From Acetobacteraceae bacterium (GTDB lineage Bacteria; Pseudomonadota; Alphaproteobacteria; Acetobacterales; Acetobacteraceae), in assembly GCA_027340195.1 (NCBI GenBank), contig DAHWNE010000375.1:1-5482 (forward strand): 5,482 bases of DNA, written 5' to 3'. The translations under genes and the position numbers were made by a program. The notes under the pieces were generated by a model that was not told the DNA's origin, ran no database searches, and saw only the letters and a list, made by a program, of their open reading frames with translations. Below, in pieces: positions 1 through 5,184 of the stretch (positions are counted from its first letter, which is position 1; each line of letters opens with the position of its first letter).

Positions 1-271
1 GGGCGACGAACTCCCACCAGTTGGGCGATTGGTAGGAGACCACGTCGCCGCGGGCCACCCCGAGGCCGGCGAGCGAGACGGCGATGCGGTCCACCCTGAG
101 GTCGAGTTCGGCGAAGCTGAGGGCGGTGCGGATGCCGGTGAGGGAGGAGGTTCCGGTGATGGCGAGGCGGTCGGGGGTGATGGTTGCCCAGTGGCGCAGC
201 CGGTCGGCGGCGAGTTCGCGGCTGGGGTCGCCGGGCGGGGTGGCGGGCAAGGGGGTGGGCGGCATGGCCAT
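1..271 (-). CDS. aliA: AMP-forming acyl-CoA ligase, AliA-like, N-terminal part only
   Basis: Partial gene: the first 90 codons read leftward and leave the window at base 1. The reading frame is fully open with strongly GC-ending codons. The start is ATG at 271-269 or, in the same frame, ATG at 265-263; an AAGGA at 280-276 fits the first, and the predicted transcript start near 282 leaves only a short leader for either. The protein has a proline-rich beginning, then RLRHWATITPDRLAI (about residues 24-38), LSFAELDLRVDRIA (about 52-65), and GVARGDVVSYQSPNWWEF near residues 71-88. This is the usual N-terminal pattern of the ANL superfamily (acyl-CoA synthetases that activate an acid through an acyl-AMP). 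Known family: AliA, cyclohexanecarboxylate-CoA ligase, about 540 residues. The assignment to AliA rather than another medium-chain or aromatic acid ligase rests on the VVSYQSPNWWEF motif and on divergent badI; the ATP-binding P-loop and acyl pocket lie outside the window, so substrate cannot be judged. Confidence 0.72.
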   Translation of the reverse strand, partial: MAMPPTPLPATPPGDPSRELAADRLRHWATITPDRLAITGTSSLTGIRTALSFAELDLRVDRIAVSLAGLGVARGDVVSYQSPNWWEFVA

Positions 272-288
272 TCCATCCTTCCAATGCC

Positions 289-317
289 GTTTTACCGGAT
301 GATCCGTCGCCCCGCAA
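289..317 (-). promoter_or_regulatory. candidate promoter for the AliA-like ligase
   Basis: On the minus strand, TTGCGG (317-312), a 17-base spacer and TAAAAC (294-289) form a plausible sigma-70-like promoter (3/6 and 4/6 matches to consensus). Transcription would start near 282, giving a leader of about 10-17 bases before the ligase start. The spacing is ideal, but the boxes are only moderate matches in a GC-rich genome, so this is an inference. Confidence 0.4.
296..306. promoter_or_regulatory. 11-bp palindrome CGGATGATCCG, possible operator
   Basis: Perfect inverted repeat CGGAT-G-ATCCG. It lies entirely between the candidate -35 and -10 boxes of the leftward ligase promoter and about 40 bp upstream of the candidate badI -35 box. 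A repressor bound here would block the ligase promoter directly. In Rhodopseudomonas palustris the equivalent genes are repressed by the MarR-type regulator BadR; whether a similar protein acts here is unknown. Arms of only 5 bp can arise by chance. Confidence 0.25.
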
Positions 318-344
318 CCGCTATTCCAGTATTCCGATACGCCA

Positions 345-373
345 TTGCAGCCTTGGCCGCCGGCGCCTAGACT
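345..373 (+). promoter_or_regulatory. candidate promoter for badI
   Basis: TTGCAG (345-350), 17-base spacer, TAGACT (368-373): 3/6 and 4/6 matches to the sigma-70 consensus at optimal spacing. Transcription would start near 380, giving a leader of about 45 bases that contains the GGAGG ribosome-binding site. It is back-to-back with the leftward ligase promoter, leaving 27 bp between the two -35 boxes. Confidence 0.38.
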
Positions 374-414
374 GCCCTGGCCCACGCGCCGCGCCACGGC
401 GCGAACCCCATGCC

Positions 415-419
415 GGAGG
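415..419 (+). promoter_or_regulatory. ribosome-binding site that fixes the badI start
   Basis: GGAGG five bases before ATG 425. An in-frame ATG at 410 precedes this site and would put the Shine-Dalgarno inside the coding region, so 425 is the better start. The resulting N-terminus (MSDYQDLLYE) also fits the usual BadI beginning. Confidence 0.75.
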
Positions 420-424
420 CACAG

Positions 425-1246
425 ATGTCCGACTACCAGGACCTTCTCTACGAAACCGAACGCGGCGTCGCCACCATCACCATCAATCGCCCGAAAGTGA
501 TGAACGCGTTCCGCCCTCAGACCTGCGCCGAACTCATAATGGCCTTCCTGCGCGCCGGCTGGGACAAGGACATCGGCGTGATCGTGCTGACCGGCGCCGG
601 GGAGCGCGCCTTCTGCACCGGCGGCGATCAGTCTGACCATCAGGGTCAGTACGGCGACGGCCAGACCCGTGGCACGGTGGGCATGCCGGTCGAGGAGCTG
701 CACAGCGTGATCCGCGACGTGCCGAAGCCGGTGATCGCCAAGGTGCGCGGCTACGCGATCGGCGGCGGCAACGTGCTGGCGACCCTGTGCGACCTGACCA
801 TCGCCGCCGATACCGCCATCTTCGGCCAGGTCGGGCCGAAGATGGGCTCGGTCGATCCCGGTTTCGGCACCGCCTATCTCGCCCGCGTGGTCGGCGAGAA
901 GAAGGCGCGCGAGATCTGGTGCATGTGCCGCCGCTACACCGCCGCGGAGGCGGTGGCGATGGGCCTCTGCAACAAGGCGGTCCCGGCCGAGCGGCTGGAT
1001 GCCGAGGTGCGCGCCTGGTGCGACGAGCTGATCCTGCGCAGCCCGACCGCGCTTGCCATCGCCAAGCGGTCCTTCAACGCCGACAGCGAGAACATCCGCG
1101 GCATCGGCGCGCTCGGGATGCAGGCGCTGAGCCTCTATTACGCCACCGCCGAATCGAAGGAGGGGGTGGCTTCGGTCGGAACCAGGCGGACCCCGGATTT
1201 CCGCAAGGCAATGGGGCTGCGGTCGTTCCTGGAGGACCAGGCGTAA
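425..1246 (+). CDS. badI: 2-ketocyclohexanecarboxyl-CoA hydrolase (BadI)
   Basis: 273-residue crotonase-superfamily enzyme. BadI hydrolyses the C-C bond of 2-ketocyclohexanecarboxyl-CoA to give pimeloyl-CoA, the ring-opening step of cyclohexanecarboxylate and anaerobic benzoate degradation; it is cytoplasmic. Visible signature: TITINRPKVMNAFR (about 17-30), the MenB/BadI-type oxyanion-hole segment AFCTGGDQS (62-70), GTVGMPVEELH (83-93), GYAIGGGNVLATLCDLTIA (109-127) carrying the second oxyanion glycine, and FGQVGPKMGSVDPGFGTAYL (133-152), which continues into ARVVGEKKAREIW (153-165). The SVDPGFGT stretch and GEKKAREIW distinguish BadI from plain enoyl-CoA hydratases and from MenB (naphthoate synthase), its nearest relative. 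Length is close to the about 260 of known BadI, with a short extra C-terminus (FRKAMGLRSFLEDQA). It is divergent from the AliA-like ligase. The other usual partners (BadH dehydrogenase, AliB dehydrogenase, BadK hydratase) are not seen in this window. Confidence 0.9.
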   Translation: MSDYQDLLYETERGVATITINRPKVMNAFRPQTCAELIMAFLRAGWDKDIGVIVLTGAGERAFCTGGDQSDHQGQYGDGQTRGTVGMPVEELHSVIRDVPKPVIAKVRGYAIGGGNVLATLCDLTIAADTAIFGQVGPKMGSVDPGFGTAYLARVVGEKKAREIWCMCRRYTAAEAVAMGLCNKAVPAERLDAEVRAWCDELILRSPTALAIAKRSFNADSENIRGIGALGMQALSLYYATAESKEGVASVGTRRTPDFRKAMGLRSFLEDQA

Positions 1247-1282
1247 CCGGCACCGGCGCGCCGACATCCCCCCCCTCGGGGC

Positions 1283-1343
1283 ATCGCGCGACGTTTGGAG
1301 CAGATGGGATCGCGCCTGGGCTGAATCAAGCGGCGGATCGCGC
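1283..1343. repeat. three direct copies of ATCGCGC in the badI downstream gap
   Basis: ATCGCGC occurs at 1283-1289, 1309-1315 and 1337-1343, start-to-start distances 26 and 28 bp; the last two copies extend to GGATCGCGC. They lie in the 183-bp non-coding gap between badI and the acyl-CoA dehydrogenase-like gene (1247-1429). They could be half-sites for a DNA-binding protein such as the nearby XRE regulator, but a GC-rich 7-mer can recur by chance. No convincing terminator hairpin followed by T-tract was found in this gap. Confidence 0.25.
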
Positions 1344-1376
1344 TCGTTCGTAACTGGCAACGACGGCCCGGCCCGG

Positions 1377-1405
1377 TTGGGCAGCGCCGCCGCCCATGTC
1401 ATGCT
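1377..1405 (+). promoter_or_regulatory. weak candidate promoter for the dehydrogenase/XRE pair
   Basis: TTGGGC (1377-1382), 17-base spacer, CATGCT (1400-1405), about 25 bases before the start codon at 1430. Only 3/6 matches in each box; offered because the gap after badI and the absence of another good candidate make some promoter here likely. Confidence 0.18.
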
Positions 1406-1429
1406 GCGCCCCGCCACCGGAGACGCGCC

Positions 1430-2404
1430 ATGGACGAGCTTGCCGCGCTGCTGACCGACACCGCCGAGCGGCTGTTCGCCCGCCACATCACCCCGGCGCT
1501 GCTGCGCGAGGCCGAGGCCGGGATGTTCCCCGCCGCCGCCTGGGATGCGGTCGTCGAGGCCGGACTCCCGCGCGCCCTGTTGCCGGAGGCCGCCGGCGGC
1601 GCCGGCCTCTCCCCCGCCCAGGCGCTGCCGCTCCTGTGCGTCGCCGCCGCCCACGCGGCCCCCCTGCCGCTGGCCGAGGCGATGGCCGCCGTCTGGCTGC
1701 TGCATCGGGCCGGGATGGAGGTTCCCGACGGGATCCTGACCCTCGGTCTCGGTCCCGAACCGGAACGGGTGCCCTGGGGCGGCGATGCCGCGTTCGTGCT
1801 GCTCGCCGACGGCACCCGGCTCGCGTTGCACGCGCCCGGTTCGTATCAAGTGATCCCGGGGCACAACCTCGCCGGCGAACCGCGCGACGCGCTGCGGCTG
1901 AGCGGCCCCGCGATGGCTTCCGGCGCCGTGCCGGCCGAGGCGGCGCTGCGGCTGCTGGCCGCCATGCGCACCCAGCAGATCGCCGGGGCCCTGGCGGCGC
2001 TGACCGAGGCCACGCTGCGCTACGCCCAGGAGCGGACCCAGTTCGGCCGGCCGATCGGACGGTTTCAGGCGGTGCAACAATCGCTCGCGGTGCTGGCGGC
2101 CGAGGCCGCCGCCGCCGGCGCCGCCGCCGGGCTGGCCGCGGACGCGGCCGAGACGCTGGCGCCGCTTCCCATCGCCGCCGCGAAATCCCGCGCCGGCGAG
2201 GCGGCCGGCATCGGCGCGGCGATCGCCCATCAGATCCACGGGGCCATCGGTTTCACCCAGGAACACCGGCTGCACACCCTGACCCGCCGGCTCTGGTCCT
2301 GGCGGGAGGAGGCGGGATCGGAGCGCTTCTGGAACCTCCGCCTGGGCACCGCGATGGCCGAGGCCGGCGCCGAGGGGTTGTGGCCGCTGCTGGCGGCGGC
2401 ATGA
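1430..2404 (+). CDS. acyl-CoA dehydrogenase-family protein with reduced middle domain
   Basis: 324 residues, against about 380 for typical acyl-CoA dehydrogenases, which are flavoproteins that introduce an alpha-beta double bond into acyl-CoA. GGAG at 1419-1422 lies seven bases before ATG 1430. Residues 1-100 form the alanine-rich N-terminal helical domain (GLPRALLPEAAGGAGLSPAQ at 45-64). The beta-barrel middle domain is shrunk to about 60 residues (104-165). The C-terminal helical domain keeps YAQERTQFGRPIGRFQAVQ (198-216) and QIHGAIGFTQEHRLH (268-282), both FAD-contact motifs. The usual YEGT-type catalytic glutamate region is replaced by RRLWSWREEAG (286-296); aligning on the glycine puts Ala295 at the catalytic position, with E293/E294 next to it. 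Such shortened members are known as one half of heteromeric dehydrogenases (for example ChsE1-ChsE2 in mycobacteria), but no partner subunit is present here. The gene overlaps the XRE gene by ATGA, so the two are probably co-translated. Substrate unknown; a link to alicyclic acid degradation is suggested only by badI upstream. Confidence 0.82.
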   Translation: MDELAALLTDTAERLFARHITPALLREAEAGMFPAAAWDAVVEAGLPRALLPEAAGGAGLSPAQALPLLCVAAAHAAPLPLAEAMAAVWLLHRAGMEVPDGILTLGLGPEPERVPWGGDAAFVLLADGTRLALHAPGSYQVIPGHNLAGEPRDALRLSGPAMASGAVPAEAALRLLAAMRTQQIAGALAALTEATLRYAQERTQFGRPIGRFQAVQQSLAVLAAEAAAAGAAAGLAADAAETLAPLPIAAAKSRAGEAAGIGAAIAHQIHGAIGFTQEHRLHTLTRRLWSWREEAGSERFWNLRLGTAMAEAGAEGLWPLLAAA

Positions 2405-2880
2405 CCCCGTTCGGGGCCCGGCTGCGGGCGTTGCGCGCCGCGCGCGGGATGACCCTGCGCGGCCTGGCCGCCGAGTTGCAAGTGAGCGCGGCCTATCTCT
2501 CGGCGCTGGAGCATGGGCATCGCGGCGCCCCGGGGCCGGGGCTGGTGCATCAGGTCAACGAGATTTTCGGGCTGATCTGGGACGACGCCGAGGAGCTGGC
2601 GCGGCTCGCCCGGCTCTCGCATCCCCGGGTGACGGTCAATACCGCCGGGCTCACCCCGGAACAGACGGCGCTGGCCAACCGGCTGGCACAGACCCTGCGC
2701 CGGCTGCCGCCGGAGACGGTGGCGGCGCTGCACGCGCTGCTGGATGCGACCGAACCGCCGCCTAAGCCACGGTTGCGTCGGCCGGCGCGGGCGCCAGAAA
2801 TGCCGCGACCTCCGGGATCGCCCGCAGCGCCGCCAGCGCGGCCGCATCCGGAAGCTGCGGGCGGTCGCGCTCCGCGTTGA
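2401..2880 (+). CDS. XRE-family helix-turn-helix regulator, C-terminus doubtful
   Basis: 159 residues as read. ATG at 2401 overlaps the stop of the upstream gene (ATGA), indicating translational coupling; no separate ribosome-binding site is needed. Residues 4-44 make a compact Cro/C1-type DNA-binding domain: FGARLRALRAARGMTLRGLA, then the recognition region VSAAYLSALEHGHRG (28-42). Residues 45-115 (LVHQVNEIFGLIWDDAEELA, HPRVTVNTAGLTPEQTALAN) resemble a widespread small alphaproteobacterial XRE type as I recall it, usually about 120 residues. After about residue 118 the protein becomes a low-complexity proline/arginine/alanine tail that lies antisense to the cupin gene for 119 bp. A TAA at 2763-2765 in another frame would end the protein at 121 residues if one base were added, which suggests a frameshift or sequence error near 2750-2763. 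It probably regulates its own operon or nearby catabolic genes; targets unknown. Confidence 0.78.
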   Translation: MTPFGARLRALRAARGMTLRGLAAELQVSAAYLSALEHGHRGAPGPGLVHQVNEIFGLIWDDAEELARLARLSHPRVTVNTAGLTPEQTALANRLAQTLRRLPPETVAALHALLDATEPPPKPRLRRPARAPEMPRPPGSPAAPPARPHPEAAGGRAPR

Positions 2881-3238
2881 CCATGCAGAGGAAGCCCATC
2901 GGCGCCTGCGCGCCGGCGCGGAACTGGTGCCAGGTCCAGGCCGGGATCGAGATCAGGTCGAAGGCCGCCACCGGGTAAACCCGCTCGCCCAACAGGCACT
3001 GGCCGGCGCCGCGCAGGATCATCACCGCGTGGGCGTGCTGGTGGCGCTCGAGGGTGGAGTAGCCTCCGGCGTCCATCTCGAAATAGCGCCACTCGCAGCC
3101 GAGCTCGGGGGTGGCGAACAAAACCTGGCGGGAGATGTCGCGGAACGGGGCGGCGCCGTCCTGCTTGTAGGGCATCCGGGCGACCTCGTCCCAGCGATAG
3201 TCGGGGTGGAAGCGGCGCGGTGGGGGGGGCTGGGGCAT
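2762..3238 (-). CDS. cupin, probable 1-methylthioxylulose-5-phosphate methylsulfurylase
   Basis: 158-residue single-domain cupin. ATG at 3238 directly follows the TAG of the RuBisCO-like gene; GGGA at 3249-3246 is a weak ribosome-binding site inside that gene's end. Motif 1 is GGYSTLERHQHAHAVMILRG (58-77) with H66, H68 and possibly H70 as metal ligands, but the standard motif-1 glutamate is not present. Motif 2 is FDLISIPAWTWHQFRA (93-108) with H104. FLCMVNAERDRPQ (116-128) ends the barrel. In Rhodospirillum rubrum a cupin paired with a RuBisCO-like protein releases methanethiol from 1-methylthio-D-xylulose 5-phosphate to give 1-deoxyxylulose 5-phosphate, a precursor of isoprenoids; adjacency and the ERHQHAHAVMILRG pattern make that role likely here. 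The assignment depends on family memory and context, not on a search. The gene starts with an 8-C coding-strand run (3229-3222) encoding part of a PPPP stretch. Its 3' end overlaps the convergent XRE reading frame. Confidence 0.83.
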   Translation of the reverse strand: MPQPPPPRRFHPDYRWDEVARMPYKQDGAAPFRDISRQVLFATPELGCEWRYFEMDAGGYSTLERHQHAHAVMILRGAGQCLLGERVYPVAAFDLISIPAWTWHQFRAGAQAPMGFLCMVNAERDRPQLPDAAALAALRAIPEVAAFLAPAPADATVA

Positions 3239-4324
3239 CTATCGGTCCCGGTGCGGATGGTCGGCGACGGCGCGCATGAAGCCGGCGGTGGCCTCGGTGA
3301 GCGTCTCGCGCGCCAGCAGCAGGCTGCCGCCGATCAGCAACATCGTGTCGGGGCCATGGAAGTCAAGCAGTTCGGGCACCCGTTGCAGGGTGATGCCGCC
3401 GGCCGGCACCGGCAGCGCGGGGCGGCCGGCCGGCGGGGTGCGGGCCGCGGCGGCGAGGCGCGCGCAGGTGGCGGCGGAGTAGCCGAACCGCCCGCCATGG
3501 GTGGGGAAGATCACCGCATCGGCGCCGAGCAGGGGGAACAGGGTGCCGATCAGGAATTCGGGGGCGATCCGCGCCGCCCCGCCCATGGCCGGGTGGGCGA
3601 GGAAGATCGCGTCCGGGAACTCGGCCCGCAGCGCCTGGAAGGTGGCGAGGCCGGCGATCATCGGCGCGATCAGGAAACAATCGAGCCCGTGATCCCGGGC
3701 CAGCCTTATCTGCGCGCGCATGGTGCCGTGATGGCCGCTGAGGCTGGGGGCGTAGGCGGTCCGCGTGCCGGCCTGGCGGATCGCCGCCGCGACCGCGGGC
3801 ACCCGGGCCGCGAACGGGGCGGCGGCTTGGTCGGCGAGGCCGTGGTCGTCCTTCACCAGGTCGATCCCGCCGGCGGCGAAGCGATGGGCCAGCGCCGCGA
3901 GCCCGGCCGGGTCCAGCCCCTGGGGCTTCAACGCCGAGCCGGCGAGCGCCCGCCCGGAGACCCCGAGCCGGGCGCGCAGCCCGGCGATGCCCTGGCGCGG
4001 CCCGCCGAAGGCCGCCGCGAGCGCCGGCGGGACGCTGGCGTCGATCAGGGTCACGTCCGGATGCAGGGAGGTGTTGCCGAACAGCATGTTGAGCAGCTGC
4101 CCGGCATCCCCGCCGACGGTCTCCGCCGCGAGGCCGATCGTGGCGTCGGCCACCCCGCCGCCGCGGTCGGTGATGTCCAGCACCTCGCCCACCACCTCGG
4201 CCAGGATGCTTGGGGTTGTGACCGCCTCGGGCGGCATTTCGATGCTCTGTTCCACCGCGATGGCGCGGGCGCGGGCGACGGGGTCGGGGCCGCGCAGGCG
4301 GTAGGTGGCGATCAGGCGGGTCAC
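3239..4324 (-). CDS. type IV RuBisCO-like protein, probable methylthioribulose-1-phosphate isomerase
   Basis: 361 residues starting with GTG at 4324, which overlaps the ymdB stop as GTGA. The protein begins TRLIATYRLRG, the expected first strand of the RuBisCO N-terminal domain; EQSIEMP (25-31) occupies the place of the RuBisCO Glu60 region, and LFGNTSLH (81-88) that of the conserved asparagine loop. The barrel holds LKPQGLDP (132-139), GGIDLVKDDHGLADQ (152-166), FLAHPAMGG (241-249), FPTHGGRFGY (273-282), PAGGI (307-311) and LLIGGSLL (329-336). K158 and D160 of the KxDDE loop are kept, but its metal-binding glutamate is His161; the catalytic lysine of KPK is Gln135; the loop-6 lysine region reads GGRFG. 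These changes exclude CO2 fixation. Known relatives isomerise or enolise phosphorylated sugars; the cupin partner points to the R. rubrum-type isomerase making 1-methylthioxylulose 5-phosphate. An alternative is an apionate-pathway RuBisCO-like decarboxylase or hydrolase, which I consider less likely because of the cupin. Confidence 0.9.
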   Translation of the reverse strand: MTRLIATYRLRGPDPVARARAIAVEQSIEMPPEAVTTPSILAEVVGEVLDITDRGGGVADATIGLAAETVGGDAGQLLNMLFGNTSLHPDVTLIDASVPPALAAAFGGPRQGIAGLRARLGVSGRALAGSALKPQGLDPAGLAALAHRFAAGGIDLVKDDHGLADQAAAPFAARVPAVAAAIRQAGTRTAYAPSLSGHHGTMRAQIRLARDHGLDCFLIAPMIAGLATFQALRAEFPDAIFLAHPAMGGAARIAPEFLIGTLFPLLGADAVIFPTHGGRFGYSAATCARLAAAARTPPAGRPALPVPAGGITLQRVPELLDFHGPDTMLLIGGSLLLARETLTEATAGFMRAVADHPHRDR

Positions 4325-5136
4325 GGCTCCGGCATCGCCGGGGCCAGCCGCCCGCCCTGGCGGTAGGGGGCGATGCGGCGGGCGAGGCCGGTGGCGTCGT
4401 CGGTCTCGATGAAGACGCCGCAGACGGTGGTCGGGCCCTCGGCCGGGGTGAGGCGCTCGCCCGGCATCTTGCGCCAGTAGCGCACGGTGGCGGCCTCCTT
4501 CGTCATGCCGATCACGCTGTCGTAGTCGCCCGACATGCCGGCGTCGGACTGGAAGCCGGTGCCGCCGGGCAGGATCTGCGCGTCGGCCGAGGGGCAATGG
4601 GTGTGGGTGCCGATCACCGCCGAGACCTGGCCGTCGAAGCTGTGGGCGTAGGCCATCTTCTCGCTGGTGGCCTCGGCGTGGATGTCGGCGAGGATGGCGG
4701 TGACGGTGGCGCCGAGCCGGTGCTTGGCGAGGAGTTCGGCGGTGGCGCGGAACGGGCAGTCCATCGGGTCCATGAACAGCCGACCCATGGCTTGCAGGAC
4801 CAGGGCGCGGCGGCCGTCGGGAAGCTCCACGGTGACGGCGCCGGCGCCGGGCGTGCCGGGGGGGCAGTTGAGCGGGCGCAGCAGGCGCGGGTGGTCGGCG
4901 ATGTAGGGGATGATCTCGCGGCGGTCCCAGGCGTGGTTGCCGAGGGTAAGGACGTCGGCGCCGGCGGCGAACAGGGCTTCGGCCATGTCCGGGCCGAGGC
5001 CGAAGCCATGCGAGGCGTTCTCGGCGTTGACCACGACGAGGTCGAGGGCGAGGGCGGCGCGGGCGGGGGCGATGGCGGCGGCGACGGCTTCGCGCCCGGA
5101 GCGGCCGACCACGTCGCCGATGAAGAGGATGCGCAT
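4321..5136 (-). CDS. ymdB: YmdB-family metallophosphoesterase
   Basis: 271 residues, normal length for the family. YmdB proteins are di-metal cytoplasmic phosphodiesterases acting on cyclic nucleotides such as 2',3'-cAMP; in Bacillus subtilis YmdB affects biofilm and motility. All expected metal and catalytic residues are visible: D8 in ILFIGDVVGRSGR, E39 and N40 in VVVNAENASHGFG, N67 and H68 in LTLGNHAWDRREI, H153 in DIHAEATSEK, H178 and H180 in GTHTHCPSADAQILPGG. SDAGMSGDYDSVIGM (197-211) is also typical. The start at 5136 is fixed by the canonical MRILFIGD beginning. There is no Shine-Dalgarno upstream; a TATACA box sits seven bases before the ATG, so the mRNA may be leaderless. It is the first gene of a tight three-gene unit with the RuBisCO-like protein and the cupin, an unusual partnership that might only reflect shared transcription. 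Confidence 0.94.
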   Translation of the reverse strand: MRILFIGDVVGRSGREAVAAAIAPARAALALDLVVVNAENASHGFGLGPDMAEALFAAGADVLTLGNHAWDRREIIPYIADHPRLLRPLNCPPGTPGAGAVTVELPDGRRALVLQAMGRLFMDPMDCPFRATAELLAKHRLGATVTAILADIHAEATSEKMAYAHSFDGQVSAVIGTHTHCPSADAQILPGGTGFQSDAGMSGDYDSVIGMTKEAATVRYWRKMPGERLTPAEGPTTVCGVFIETDDATGLARRIAPYRQGGRLAPAMPEP

Positions 5137-5142
5137 CAGGGA

Positions 5143-5170
5143 TGTATAGCGCGCCGGGGCGACGGGGGAA
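5143..5170 (-). promoter_or_regulatory. candidate promoter for ymdB operon, possibly leaderless
   Basis: Minus strand TTCCCC (5170-5165), 16-base spacer, TATACA (5148-5143). The -10 box matches consensus at 4/6, the -35 box at 3/6. Transcription would start at or within one or two bases of the ymdB ATG (5136), consistent with the lack of a ribosome-binding site there. Confidence 0.35.
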
Positions 5171-5184
5171 GGGGCGGGGTGGAT

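Noticed and set aside
29..370. Plus-strand frame at the left edge
   Set aside because: It is antisense to the AliA-like N-terminus, which shows family motifs, and would cover both divergent promoters.
1266..1285. C-run followed by TCGGGG after badI as a terminator
   Set aside because: The possible stem is only about 4 bp and no T-run follows.
1396..2400. N-terminal extension of the XRE frame upstream of 2401
   Set aside because: It is an Arg/Gly-rich out-of-frame shadow of the acyl-CoA dehydrogenase gene; the XRE fold begins exactly at ATG 2401.
3222..3229. Run of eight G (eight C on the coding strand) near the cupin start, as a phase-variation tract
   Set aside because: Eight C residues encoding prolines are expected by chance at this GC content, and a metabolic enzyme is an unlikely target for phase variation.
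2744..4366. 540-residue plus-strand open frame
   Set aside because: It lies antisense to the cupin and RuBisCO-like genes and has Gly/Arg/Glu-rich composition without any recognisable domain; a GC-rich shadow.
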